In this document: piece by piece, positions 1 to 8,164 of the stretch
Layout: each line of letters starts with the position of its first letter
Numbering within the stretch: the stretch's first letter is position 1
Source of the DNA: Streptomyces sp. ITFR-16
Lineage (GTDB): Bacteria; Actinomycetota; Actinomycetes; Streptomycetales; Streptomycetaceae
Direction: 5' to 3'
Assembly (NCBI RefSeq): GCF_031844705.1
Contig: NZ_CP134609.1
Coordinates: forward strand, 1,426,001 to 1,490,000
Length of the DNA: 64,000 nt
Program-made: the position numbers and the translations under genes
Notes under the pieces: generated by a model
The model's input: the letters and a program-made list of their open reading frames with translations, nothing else
What the model was told of the DNA's origin: nothing
Databases searched by the model: none

Positions 1-43
1 CACTGCGGCGCCAGGACCAGCAGATGGCGGCGGGGCCCGTGGG

Positions 44-1036
44 TCATGAGCCGGACCGGTGCTCTGGCGCCGTCAGCGCTTCCGCGACGGGGCCGGCGAC
101 GGCCGCCTGGGCGAGGTATTTCGCGGCGGAGTGGACCCAGACCCCGTCCGCGTCGGTGCGGCGGCTGCGGGGCAGCACCCCCGACGTGTTGGGGGCGATG
201 TCGCGTTCGAGCCGGGGCCGTGCGGCGATGATGTCGTCCTTGTCCCAGAAGTTCAGCCACCGCTCCACGTGCTCGGGTGTGCTCGGCGGCTGCGGACGGA
301 GCCGGGGCCGGACGACCGTGCGCATCGAGAGCGGTGAGCCGAGCGTGACCAGCAGCGGGGTGCGGACCGTGCGCGCGTGCAGGGCCTCCAGGGCGACGAC
401 GGTCCCCAGGGAGTGGGCGACCACCACGGCGGGGGTGTCCCCCAGCGCGGTGTGCAGGCGCCGGCGGATCCGGGTGTCCAGGGTCAGCCCCGACGCGTCG
501 CTCTCCCCGCGCGCCAGATAGCGGGCGACCTGGGCGAGGTCCCTGACCATCAGCTTGGGGGCGGCCCAGCCCGCGACGGGCCCCCACGGGCGGAGCGCCA
601 TGAGGGTGGTGGCCACGTTCAGGGCGCGGCGGACGGCCGAGAGGGCTCCCTGGGCCTGGTCCGCCGGTGCGGCCTCCGCGCGGGCGTGGTCCAGGACCCT
701 TTCCCGGTGCCGCCGGACGTCGTCGCGGGGTTCGCCGCCACCGGCGTTCTCCTCGGCGAGTGCGGACACCAGGCCGGTGAGCAGTTCGGCGAGGATGCCG
801 TCCGCCGCGCCGTCGCCGCCGGGCTCCGGTCCGCCCTGCGCCTCGGGGTCGGCGAAGAGATCGGCGTAGTTGGCGAAGGAACAGATGCCCGCGTCGCCGG
901 CGGTGAGCCGGGCGGCGAGTCCGGAGTGACCGGCGGCCCGCATCCCGTCCGCCAACGCGCCTGTCCACTCGGCCAGTTCACCTACGGTGTCCCGAAGTCC
1001 GCCGATGCCGTGCACGAACACAAGTCGCGCCACCAT
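44..1036 (-). CDS. alpha/beta hydrolase, lipase/esterase-like
   Basis: A 330-residue protein that begins with a beta-strand and oxyanion-type motif (LVFVHGIGG near residues 5-13). It carries a classic nucleophile elbow AHSLGT with Ser209, an acidic stretch DKDD near 265-269 and a late His302 (VHSAAKY), so a Ser-Asp-His triad looks complete. The ATG at 1036 follows a GGGGGAGGG ribosome-binding site. The long lid-like segment between residues 60 and 150 is Ala/Glu rich. No signal peptide is seen, so it is probably cytoplasmic. The substrate cannot be told. It is a stand-alone minus-strand gene; the 43 bases downstream of its stop are too short to interpret. Confidence 0.8.
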   Translation of the reverse strand: MVARLVFVHGIGGLRDTVGELAEWTGALADGMRAAGHSGLAARLTAGDAGICSFANYADLFADPEAQGGPEPGGDGAADGILAELLTGLVSALAEENAGGGEPRDDVRRHRERVLDHARAEAAPADQAQGALSAVRRALNVATTLMALRPWGPVAGWAAPKLMVRDLAQVARYLARGESDASGLTLDTRIRRRLHTALGDTPAVVVAHSLGTVVALEALHARTVRTPLLVTLGSPLSMRTVVRPRLRPQPPSTPEHVERWLNFWDKDDIIAARPRLERDIAPNTSGVLPRSRRTDADGVWVHSAAKYLAQAAVAGPVAEALTAPEHRSGS

Positions 1037-1114
1037 GCGCGCCCTCCCCCGTGGTCCCTGGCCGACGAGGCTACCAATCAGCGGGTTCCCGGGGGAGCCG
1101 AAGCGGCAGGAGGG

Positions 1115-2095
1115 TCACTCCCCGAGCACGACCGTGCGCTGCGCCGAGAAGTCGCCCCACTTGCCGTCCGGGAGCTTGGCGCGGAGCTTGACGGAGTAGC
1201 GGGTGCCGCGCGGTTCGGCGACGGTGAGCCGGTAACTCGCCCGGCCTGCGGGGGGTGTGCCGCCCCAGACGATGGTGGTGGTCAGCCGGCCGTTCAGGTA
1301 GAGCTGGTAGGCGGGTATCTCGCCGCCGGTCTCGGGCTGCTTCCAGTCCAGGTCGACGGCGTACTCCCGGCCCTCCTCGGCCGTGGTGATCCGCAGGTCG
1401 CTCGGCGCCGTGCTCGCGGGGGCGCCGGGCGCGGAGGCGGTGGTGAGGTCCAGGGCGTTGCTGTCGGGCGAGGAGGTGTTCGCCGCGTCGCGGGCGCGGA
1501 CGGTGAAGGTGTAGATCGTGCCGGGGCGCAGGCCGGTGATCCGCGCGGTGGTCCGGGTGCCGGGCACGCTGTGGATACGGGAGTCCTCCTGGTAGATGTC
1601 GTACGCGGTGACGCCGATGTCGTCCGTGGAGCCGCCCCAGGACAGGGTGGCGGCCCGGCTGCCGTCGGCCTTGCCGCGCAGCTTCACCGGCCGGGTGGGG
1701 GGTTCGTGGTCGGCGGGGGTGGGGGCGGGCGTGGTGACGGAGGCGGCGGCGCTCGGTGCGGAGAGGTTCCCGGCGGCGTCGCGGGCGCGGACGGTGAAGG
1801 TGTAGGCGGTCGAGGCGGTCAGCCCGTCGATGTCGATCATCACCCGGCTCGCCGGGACCGACTTGACCTTCTTGCCCGCGCGGTAGATCTCGTACCCGGT
1901 GACGGCCGTGTCGTCGGTGGCCGCCTCCCACATGACGTGCGCGGAGGTCGCGCTGCTCGCCTGCGCGGTCACCCCGTGCGGGACGGTCGGTTTCCTGGTG
2001 TCCGCCGCCTCGGCCTCGGAGCCGCAGGCGGTCAGGGTGGCGAGGAGCAGGGCGGCGGAGCAGGCCAACGCGGCAGGTGCGTGGGGGCGTTGCAC
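1115..2095 (-). CDS. secreted lipoprotein with fibronectin type III domains
   Basis: A 326-residue protein. I chose the GTG at 2095 because it follows GGAAGGCAAG and gives a lipoprotein signal peptide ending in the lipobox LTAC (Cys about residue 22). The mature part holds two clear FnIII modules of about 90 residues (VSSTSAHV-type and YEIYRAGKKV / YDIYQEDSRI strands, each ending in TFTVRARDAAGN-like text) and a third diverged beta-sandwich. Such modules bind polysaccharide or act as spacers in actinobacterial surface proteins; no catalytic domain is present. The frame stays open upstream of 2095, but the extension has no signal sequence and runs antisense to the next gene. Confidence 0.8.
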   Translation of the reverse strand: MQRPHAPAALACSAALLLATLTACGSEAEAADTRKPTVPHGVTAQASSATSAHVMWEAATDDTAVTGYEIYRAGKKVKSVPASRVMIDIDGLTASTAYTFTVRARDAAGNLSAPSAAASVTTPAPTPADHEPPTRPVKLRGKADGSRAATLSWGGSTDDIGVTAYDIYQEDSRIHSVPGTRTTARITGLRPGTIYTFTVRARDAANTSSPDSNALDLTTASAPGAPASTAPSDLRITTAEEGREYAVDLDWKQPETGGEIPAYQLYLNGRLTTTIVWGGTPPAGRASYRLTVAEPRGTRYSVKLRAKLPDGKWGDFSAQRTVVLGE

Positions 2096-2254
2096 GGTCT
2101 TGCCTTCCGTCCGACAGCAATGGTCCAGACCTGTATCGCACGGGGTGGGGGTCATGGACAAGGGGACGGAGCGGAACCTTCCGCAATGTGCCGGTGTGCG
2201 CCCGGCCCGTGTCGGCGACCGATGAGTCCGGGGCGTCCGGGGAGTCTCACCTGT

Positions 2255-2872
2255 ATGGACACGCAGACGAACACCGCGCCCGGTTCCGGGCCCCGCCTCG
2301 ACCTGGAACCGGCCGCCCGCCAGATCGCCGGTCAGCTGGACGCCATCGACGACGGCCTGCTCACCGCGCCGACCCCCTGCCCCGATGTCACGGTGGGGGC
2401 CCTGCTCGCCCATGTCGGCGGGCTGGCGGTGGCCTTCCGGGACGCCGCGCGCAAGGACCTGGGCCCGACGACCGACTCCGCCCCCTCGGTGGAGTCCGGT
2501 GTCCTGGAGGACGGCTGGCGCGACGCACTGCCGGTGGCGCTGGACGAGCTGGTGGCGGCCTGGCGCTCCCCCGACGCCTGGCAGGGCATGACCCGGGCGG
2601 GCAGCGTGGACCTGCCGGGCGAGGTGGCGGGCATGGTCGCGCTCAATGAGCTGGTGCTGCACGGCTGGGACCTGGCGAGGGCGACGGGGCAGCCGTACCG
2701 CGCCGAGGAGGCGCATCTGCACACCTCGCTGGCGCTGCTGGCCGACCTGGGCGACAACCCGCCGCCGGCCTCCCCCTTCGGCCCGCCGGTCGCGGTCCCG
2801 GACGACGCGCCGCTGGTGGACCGGGCGGTCGCCCGCAGCGGCCGGCGCCCCGACTGGCGGCCGGCCGGCTGA
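2255..2872 (+). CDS. DinB-like / mycothiol-dependent maleylpyruvate isomerase-family protein (TIGR03086-like)
   Basis: A 205-residue protein with the layout of the actinobacterial TIGR03086 metal-binding family: a helix with PCPDVTVGALLAHVGG (metal-ligand His near residue 54), and a later ELVLHGWDLARATGQ helix with the second His. These proteins adopt the DinB four-helix fold and some use mycothiol as cofactor; the actual reaction of this one is unknown. The ATG at 2255 fits the family N-terminus. It diverges from the FnIII lipoprotein gene and converges on the next hydrolase. Confidence 0.75.
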   Translation: MDTQTNTAPGSGPRLDLEPAARQIAGQLDAIDDGLLTAPTPCPDVTVGALLAHVGGLAVAFRDAARKDLGPTTDSAPSVESGVLEDGWRDALPVALDELVAAWRSPDAWQGMTRAGSVDLPGEVAGMVALNELVLHGWDLARATGQPYRAEEAHLHTSLALLADLGDNPPPASPFGPPVAVPDDAPLVDRAVARSGRRPDWRPAG

Positions 2873-2905
2873 ACGGAGGCCCGCACCCCGACCGGCCGGG
2901 CACGT

Positions 2906-2949
2906 GAGCCGGGCACCGGGGCCTGACACCCAGGCCCGGCACCCGGCTC
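2906..2949. terminator. bidirectional stem-loop between convergent genes
   Basis: GAGCCGGG (2906-2913) pairs perfectly with CCCGGCTC (2942-2949). The interior pairs again through CCGGGGCCTG and CAGGCCCGG. It lies between two convergent genes and covers the stop of the minus-strand one. There is no T tract, as is common in Streptomyces. Confidence 0.5.
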
Positions 2950-3631
2950 AGCTGGTGAAGAACTCCGTGATCTGCTGGGCGACCTGATCGGCGTGGACCT
3001 GGTGCACCCGGTGGCCGCCGCCGAGGGTGATCAGATGGCAGTCCGGGATCAGCGAGGCCATGTCCTGGAGCCGGGCCTGCGGCATGGTGCTCGCCGGTCC
3101 GCCGGCGAGCACCAGGGTCGGGGCGACGATCTCACCCAGCCCGTCCGCCCAGGCCGGGTCGGGGTCGGCGATCTGCGTGCGTACGGCGGCGAGCACGGCC
3201 TCGTCGTAGTCGACCGGCCCCTCGGGCGGGACATCGGGGCCGGCCGCGCCGGGGAACGGCGGCGGGGTCTCCACCAGCACCAGCCGCTCCACCCGGTCCG
3301 CGTGCTCCTGGGCGAGCAGGTGGGCGACGACGCCGCCCATGCCGTGGCCGACCAGGCCGACCCGGCCGAGTTCGCAGGCGTCCAGGAAGCCGAGGACGTC
3401 GTCGCGCATCAGCTCGAAGTCGTACTCGTCGGGCCAGTCGCTCTCGCCGTGGCCGCGCAGGTCCAGCGCGTAGACCCGCCATTCCTGACCGAGCAGACTC
3501 CCGGCCGCCTCCCAGCTCCCGGCGCGGTCACCGAGGCCGTGCAGCAGCACGACGGGCGAGCCGAACGGGTCGCCCCAGGTCCGGTACGCCAGCCGCACAT
3601 CGCCGACATCCACAACAGACTGATCATCCAT
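2948..3631 (-). CDS. alpha/beta hydrolase-fold protein lacking the nucleophile serine
   Basis: A 227-residue protein with a full alpha/beta-hydrolase scaffold: VVLLHGLGDRAGSW oxyanion region, DLRGHGESDWP, the elbow GHGMGG near residue 92, and GGGHRVHQVHA near the C-terminus supplying His. At the elbow the usual GHSMGG serine codon is GGC (Gly). The strand-7 acidic residue normally seen as GDxD is also replaced (LAGGPASTMP). Two triad members therefore seem missing and it may be non-catalytic or use another mechanism. The ATG at 3631 starts the conserved domain. It is divergent from the lipoprotein chitosanase, 60 bp away. Confidence 0.75.
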   Translation of the reverse strand: MDDQSVVDVGDVRLAYRTWGDPFGSPVVLLHGLGDRAGSWEAAGSLLGQEWRVYALDLRGHGESDWPDEYDFELMRDDVLGFLDACELGRVGLVGHGMGGVVAHLLAQEHADRVERLVLVETPPPFPGAAGPDVPPEGPVDYDEAVLAAVRTQIADPDPAWADGLGEIVAPTLVLAGGPASTMPQARLQDMASLIPDCHLITLGGGHRVHQVHADQVAQQITEFFTS

Positions 3632-3691
3632 ACCCCTGACGCTACAGCCGAATGCGCGAAGATCACTCCCGCGGCCTGGCAGGCTGGAGCG

Positions 3692-4531
3692 GTGAAGCTC
3701 ATCCCGCGTTCCCCGTTCGCGTCCCTCCTCGCCCTCCTCCTCGCCACCGCCGTGCTGTCCGGGTGCACGGACGCCGTCTCCGACACCTCCGCCGGCAAGG
3801 GGTCCGCCGGTGCGGGGCTGGACGATCCGGCGAAGAAGGACATCGCCATGCAACTGGTCTCCAGCGCGGAGAATTCCACCCTGGACTGGAAGGCCCAGTA
3901 CAAGTACATCCAGGACATCGGCGACGGGCGCGGCTACACGGCGGGCATCATCGGCTTCTGCTCGGGGACCGGCGACATGCTGAGCGTGGTCGAGCGGTAC
4001 GCGAAGTCCCGGCCAGGCAATCCGCTGGAGCGGTTCCTGCCCGCCCTGCGCGAGGTGAAGGGCAGCGACGCGCACACGGGTCTCGGCCGCCCGTTCACCG
4101 AGGCCTGGGCGAAGGCGGCCGGCGACCAGGCGTTCCGGGCCGCCCAGGACGCGGAGCGGGACCGGTCCTACTTCGATCCGGCGGTGCGCCAGGGCAAGCA
4201 GGACGGGCTGGGCGCGCTGGGCCAGTTCATCTACTACGACGCCTATGTGATGCACGGCGGGGGCGACGCGGAGGGCAACGTCGGCTTCCGTACGATCCGC
4301 CGCCAGGCGCTCGCCGAGGCCGACCCGCCCGCGGAGGGCGGCGACGAGGGGGCCTATCTCGACGCCTTCCTCGACGCCCGGGTCGCCGCGCTCCGCCTGG
4401 AGCCCTCGCACAGCGACACCAGCAGGGTCGAGACCGCCCAGCGGGTGTTCGTGCGCGAGGGCAGGTTCGGCCTGGAGACCCCGCTGCGCTGGAAGGTGTA
4501 CGGCGACAGCTACGAGATCAAGGGCTCCTGA
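3692..4531 (+). CDS. GH46 chitosanase, lipoprotein form
   Basis: An endo-chitosanase predicted to hydrolyse beta-1,4 links in chitosan. Of 279 residues, the first 25 form a lipoprotein signal ending in LSGC (Cys25), so it should be anchored to the outer face of the membrane. The GH46 catalytic residues are seen as Glu60 (SSAENS) and Asp78 (IGDGRGYTAG), 18 residues apart as for Glu22/Asp40 of the Streptomyces N174 enzyme. The family C-terminus WKVYGDS is present. The GTG at 3692 follows a GGAG-type site. The catalytic core is strongly similar, also at DNA level, to the chitosanase at 5501-6364, which implies duplication. Confidence 0.9.
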   Translation: MKLIPRSPFASLLALLLATAVLSGCTDAVSDTSAGKGSAGAGLDDPAKKDIAMQLVSSAENSTLDWKAQYKYIQDIGDGRGYTAGIIGFCSGTGDMLSVVERYAKSRPGNPLERFLPALREVKGSDAHTGLGRPFTEAWAKAAGDQAFRAAQDAERDRSYFDPAVRQGKQDGLGALGQFIYYDAYVMHGGGDAEGNVGFRTIRRQALAEADPPAEGGDEGAYLDAFLDARVAALRLEPSHSDTSRVETAQRVFVREGRFGLETPLRWKVYGDSYEIKGS

Positions 4532-4745
4532 GGCCTGTTGCGAAAGAGCCGGCCACAGCCGTTCGCCGCTGGCCGCGACCTGCGCTGCCGCTTCGCGGCG
4601 GACGGTGAGCGGCCCCGGCGGCGAGTCCGCCGCCGGACGGTCGTAGCCCGCACCGGGAGCCGCGGTCCGGGCCGGCGGGTCGTCGCCGCGACCGCTCCGG
4701 CCCCCGTACCGACCAGCAGCCCGCACGGGCGTCCGGGTGCCGCGC
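4532..4745. other. intergenic region, nothing recognised
   Basis: The stretch between the convergent chitosanase and the next minus-strand gene is G+C rich, with scattered inverted repeats around CGGTCCGGGCCGG. No gene, promoter or convincing insertion-sequence end was identified. Confidence 0.3.
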
Positions 4746-5201
4746 CTATGCCCGCCGTTCCGCCTCCCACGAGGCATCCACGGGGACGTTCCAGCCCCGC
4801 AGCATGGACAGGATCTCCGCACGTGTCCTGGGACCGGCGAACCGGAAGGCGCGATCGAGCACTTCCCTGCTCTTCATCAGGGGTTCCACGAAGGTGAAGT
4901 ACGCCGTCTCCACGAGTTCGCCCCCCGGACTCTCCTCGAGGCCCTCGATGAAATCGAAGCAGCGCCCGAGGAATTCCTCGTCCGCCACGTCCATCTCGGC
5001 GGACTCCATTCCGGGCTGGAACAGCGGATAGGCAAGGACTTCGGAAAGCAGCGTCCCGGGGTGGGTGTTGACCTGGTCCCAGTGGGTCACCTGGGATGCC
5101 CGCCTGCCGTGCCGCCGGGCCGCCGTCTCAAGGTACGGCTCCACTTCCGGCAGCAGCCGGACGAGCTGCCCGACCAGGTTCCCGGAGGAAATTCCCTGCA
5201 T
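4746..5201 (-). CDS. conserved hypothetical protein, about 150 aa
   Basis: A 151-residue soluble, acidic, helix-rich protein. I chose the ATG at 5201 because it has AAGGAG nine bases upstream; an in-frame ATG at 5285 would add 28 residues without a visible site. Its charged segments (MDVADEEFLGRCFDFIEGLEES) and length resemble small actinobacterial proteins that accompany polymorphic toxin or immunity loci, but no family was recognised with confidence. It sits between two chitosanase genes on the opposite strand and is divergent from the second. Confidence 0.6.
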   Translation of the reverse strand: MQGISSGNLVGQLVRLLPEVEPYLETAARRHGRRASQVTHWDQVNTHPGTLLSEVLAYPLFQPGMESAEMDVADEEFLGRCFDFIEGLEESPGGELVETAYFTFVEPLMKSREVLDRAFRFAGPRTRAEILSMLRGWNVPVDASWEAERRA

Positions 5202-5448
5202 GTGTCCGTACTCCTTCGTCTCGCGCAAAATACCGCACGCCTTGCCGTCGAGCAGGGCCGGAAGCCCCCTGTCCGTCGTGATCACAGCCGGTCCGGGCCG
5301 ACAACCGCCTCAAGCGCCACCGAGCCGTCACCACCGGTACGACAGACTCTCCGTCCGCCGCAACGGACCCTGGCGACCCGGCCCTGGCGGGACCCCGCCG
5401 CTCAACTCGCCTGCGTCGAAGGGGTGTACGACGGTCGTTCGACTCTGA

Positions 5449-5463
5449 TAGGAAAGCTTCCTA
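5449..5463. promoter_or_regulatory. palindromic operator candidate upstream of secreted chitosanase
   Basis: TAGGAA-AGC-TTCCTA is a perfect 6-bp inverted repeat with a 3-bp spacer, 38 bp before the chitosanase start. Streptomyces chitosanase genes are known to be controlled by a ROK-family repressor (CsnR) at an upstream palindrome; this site is a candidate of that kind by position. No such repeat is seen before the lipoprotein chitosanase at 3692. Confidence 0.5.
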
Positions 5464-5500
5464 ACAGAACACCGGAACGACGAACTCCCTTGGAGGACAG

Positions 5501-6364
5501 GTGCACGCTCCCCACAAGCGCACCGCACGTCGCACCACCCGGTCCGTGCGCGTCGCGCTCGTCGCGCTCGGACTGACCCTCACGGCGGTGCCCGCCACCG
5601 CCTTCGCCGGCACCACCCCCGCCCCCGCGGCGGCTCACCACCAGGAGGCGGCCGCGACCGGTCTCGACGATCCGGCGAAGAAGGACATCGCCATGCAGCT
5701 GGTCTCCAGCGCGGAGAACTCCTCGCTGGACTGGAAGGCGCAGTACGGCTACATCGAGGACATCGGCGACGGCCGCGGCTACACCGCGGGCATCATCGGC
5801 TTCTGTTCCGGCACCGGCGACATGCTCGACCTGGTGGAGCTGTACACCCAGCGCAAGCCGGACAACGTGCTCGCCGGGTATCTGCCGGCCCTGCGCGAGG
5901 TGGACGGCAGCGACTCGCACGACGGTCTGGACCCGGGCTTCCAGGACGCCTGGGAGACGGCGGCCCAGGACCCGGACTTCCAGCAGGCGCAGAACGACGA
6001 GCGCGACCGGGTGTACTTCGACCCGGCCGTGAGCCGGGGCAAGAGCGACGGACTGGGCACACTCGGCCAGTTCGCGTACTACGACGCCATCGTGATGCAC
6101 GGCGACGGCGGCGACAGCACGAGCTTCGGGTCCATCCGGCAGCGCGCCCTGGCGAAGGCGAAGCCGCCGGCCCAGGGCGGTGACGAGGTGGCCTACCTCG
6201 ACGCGTTCCTGGACGCGCGGGTCTGGGCCATGCAGCAGGAGGAGGCCCACTCGGACACCAGCCGGGTCGACACCGCGCAGCGGGTCTTCCTGCGGAACGG
6301 CAATCTGAACCTGGACCCGCCGCTCGACTGGAAGGTGTACGGCGACAGCTTCCACATCGGCTGA
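5501..6364 (+). CDS. csnA: GH46 chitosanase, secreted
   Basis: An extracellular endo-chitosanase of 287 residues. The N-terminus is a long export signal with an Arg-rich n-region (KRTARRTTRSVR) that might use the Tat route, a hydrophobic core and an AFAG cleavage region near residue 36. Catalytic Glu72 (SSAENS) and Asp90 (IGDGRGYTAG) are 18 residues apart as expected for GH46. It ends with WKVYGDSFHIG. The GTG at 5501 follows TTGGAGGACAG. A palindrome at 5449-5463 probably controls it. It is the secreted paralogue of the lipoprotein enzyme at 3692. Confidence 0.93.
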   Translation: MHAPHKRTARRTTRSVRVALVALGLTLTAVPATAFAGTTPAPAAAHHQEAAATGLDDPAKKDIAMQLVSSAENSSLDWKAQYGYIEDIGDGRGYTAGIIGFCSGTGDMLDLVELYTQRKPDNVLAGYLPALREVDGSDSHDGLDPGFQDAWETAAQDPDFQQAQNDERDRVYFDPAVSRGKSDGLGTLGQFAYYDAIVMHGDGGDSTSFGSIRQRALAKAKPPAQGGDEVAYLDAFLDARVWAMQQEEAHSDTSRVDTAQRVFLRNGNLNLDPPLDWKVYGDSFHIG

Positions 6365-6376
6365 CCCGGCGCACAC

Positions 6377-6417
6377 CGCCGCGGCGCGTACGGCTCGGTG
6401 CCGTACGCGCCGCGGCG
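6377..6417. terminator. strong bidirectional terminator
   Basis: A perfect 18-bp stem: arm 6377-6394 pairs with 6400-6417, with a 5-base TCGGT loop. It sits between the convergent chitosanase and permease genes. Confidence 0.8.
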
Positions 6418-6430
6418 CGGTGCTGGTCCG

Positions 6431-7891
6431 TCAGTGCACGCCGGCCGTTGCCGTCTTGACCGTCTTCTGTGCGACGGACTCCGCGTCGGGTTCGGCGTCC
6501 GGCTCGGCGTCCGGCCGCTTGCCGAGGTGGTTGAAGGCCAGGTTGAGGACGATCGCCACGACGCAGCCGGTGGAGATCCCCGAGTCCAGGACGACGAGCA
6601 GGTCCTTGGGGAAGGCGTGGTAGAACTCCGGCGCCGCGATCGGGATCAGCCCGATCCCTACGGCGGCGGCCACGATCAGCGCGTTCTCGCCCTTCTCCAG
6701 CGCGGCGCCGGCCAGGGTCTGGATGCCGCTGGCCGCGACCGAGCCGAAGAGCACGATGCCCGCGCCGCCGAGCACCGGCAGCGGGACCAGCGCGATGACG
6801 GACGCGGCCACCGGGAACAGCCCGAGCAGGATGAGGATGCCGCCGCCCGCGGCGACGACGAAGCGGCTGCGGACCTTGGTCATCGCGACCAGCCCGATGT
6901 TCTGGGCGAAGGCACTGCACATGAAGCCGTTGAACAGCGGGCTGATGGCGCTGCCCAGGGTGTCGGCGCGCAGCCCGCCCTCGATGGTCCGCTCGTCGGC
7001 CGGCCGGTCGACGATCCTGCCCAGGGCCAGCATGTCGGCGGTCGACTCGGTCATGCAGACCAGCATGACGATGCACATGGAGACGATCGCGGCGATCTCG
7101 AACTGCGGCGCCCCGAAGTGGAACGGGGTGGGGAAGCCGATCGCGTCGGCGTCCTTGATGGCACCGAAGTCGGTGATGCCGACGGGAATCGCGACGAGGG
7201 TGCCGACCACCAGGCCGAGCAGGATCGCGATCTGCTGGAGGAAGCCGCGCAGCAGCTTGCGCAGCGCGAGGACGACGACCAGGGTCACCGCCGCCATGGT
7301 GATGTTGGTGGTGGAGCCGTAGTCGTCGGCCGTCGCGTTGCCGCCCTGGGACCAGTTGAAGGCCACCGGCAGCAGCGAGACACCGATCAGGGTGATGACC
7401 GTGCCGGTCACGACGGGCGGGAAGAAGCGGACCAGTTTGCAGAAGTACGGGGCGAGGACGAAGCCGAGGAGGCTGGCGACGATGATCGCGCCGAAGATCA
7501 CGGCGATGCCGTCGTGCCCCCGGTCCTTGCCGATCGCCACCATCGGGGTCACCCCGGCGAACGAGACGCCGTTGACGAACGGCAGCCGGGCGCCTATCCG
7601 CCAGAAGCCGAGCGTCTGGAGCAGGGTGGCTATGCCCGCGGTGAACAGGCTCGCCCCCATCAGGAAGGCGGTCTCCTTGGGCGTGAGGCCGACGGCGGGC
7701 CCCACGATCATGGGCGGAGCCACCACGCCCGCGTACATCGCGGCCACGTGCTGGAGGCCGCTGGTGAACATCTTCAGTGGGGGGAGCGTCTCGTCGACCG
7801 GATGCCTGCGGTCGGACGGGGCCGTGTCCGGCTCACCGTCGGGGGCGGGTGCTGCACTTGCGTCGTTGCGAAACCTGGGCGTAGCTGCCAC
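6431..7891 (-). CDS. NCS2 family purine/xanthine permease
   Basis: A 486-residue membrane protein of the nucleobase:cation symporter-2 family, importing purines such as xanthine, urate or uracil with a cation. After a charged 55-residue N-terminus come about 12-14 hydrophobic segments. The family signature QNIGLVAMTKVRSRFVV is present (the NxGxxxxT...SR motif), as is PPxIVGPAVGL in the first segment. The start is GTG 7891 after CGGAGGAACC. It is last in the minus-strand purine run, 273 bp after the deaminase, with a hairpin between them, so it may have its own promoter. Confidence 0.9.
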   Translation of the reverse strand: MAATPRFRNDASAAPAPDGEPDTAPSDRRHPVDETLPPLKMFTSGLQHVAAMYAGVVAPPMIVGPAVGLTPKETAFLMGASLFTAGIATLLQTLGFWRIGARLPFVNGVSFAGVTPMVAIGKDRGHDGIAVIFGAIIVASLLGFVLAPYFCKLVRFFPPVVTGTVITLIGVSLLPVAFNWSQGGNATADDYGSTTNITMAAVTLVVVLALRKLLRGFLQQIAILLGLVVGTLVAIPVGITDFGAIKDADAIGFPTPFHFGAPQFEIAAIVSMCIVMLVCMTESTADMLALGRIVDRPADERTIEGGLRADTLGSAISPLFNGFMCSAFAQNIGLVAMTKVRSRFVVAAGGGILILLGLFPVAASVIALVPLPVLGGAGIVLFGSVAASGIQTLAGAALEKGENALIVAAAVGIGLIPIAAPEFYHAFPKDLLVVLDSGISTGCVVAIVLNLAFNHLGKRPDAEPDAEPDAESVAQKTVKTATAGVH

Positions 7892-8084
7892 GGCGGTTCC
7901 TCCGGTCGGGTACACGTCTGCGGCGACGTGGGTGTCAGGGAGGTGGTGCCGGGGCCGGTCCACCGGACCGGGCCCCGTGTGGTGCGTTGATGCAGGTGGG
8001 GCAGGTCGTGCAGCTGGTGCGGGCAGCTCGGGTCACCGGGACGGAAGGCGCGCACGTCTGAGTACGCGCCTCCCGTACCGGTTG

Positions 8085-8109
8085 CCGCGGACCCCGCTCG
8101 GGTCCGCGG
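8085..8109. terminator. perfect 10-bp stem-loop in deaminase-permease spacer
   Basis: CCGCGGACCC (8085-8094) pairs with GGGTCCGCGG (8100-8109) around a 5-base loop. It is downstream of the deaminase stop and upstream of the permease, so it may end or attenuate transcription of the permease. No T tract follows. The rest of the 273-bp spacer has no recognised gene. Confidence 0.5.
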
Positions 8110-8164
8110 CGGCCGGTCGAGGGCCGTCCCCCTCGGCCGGCCGGTATCGGGGGGTGCCGGGGTG

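Noticed and set aside
377..2872. 831-residue open frame on the plus strand covering several genes
   Set aside because: It is antisense to the hydrolase and lipoprotein genes with Gly/Arg/Val-rich shadow text; only the part from 2255 is a real gene. Long antisense frames are expected at this G+C.
4532..4600. Insertion sequence end after the first chitosanase
   Set aside because: CCTGTTGCGAAAG resembles some IS ends, but there is no transposase, paired terminal repeat or target duplication.
3632..4822. Extension of the 2948-3631 hydrolase upstream to 4822
   Set aside because: The extension is antisense to the chitosanase and lacks any domain; ATG 3631 gives the family-like start.
7892..8164. 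Purine riboswitch before the NCS2 permease
   Set aside because: Only a single GC hairpin is seen; the three-way junction and conserved loop sequences of purine riboswitches are absent.
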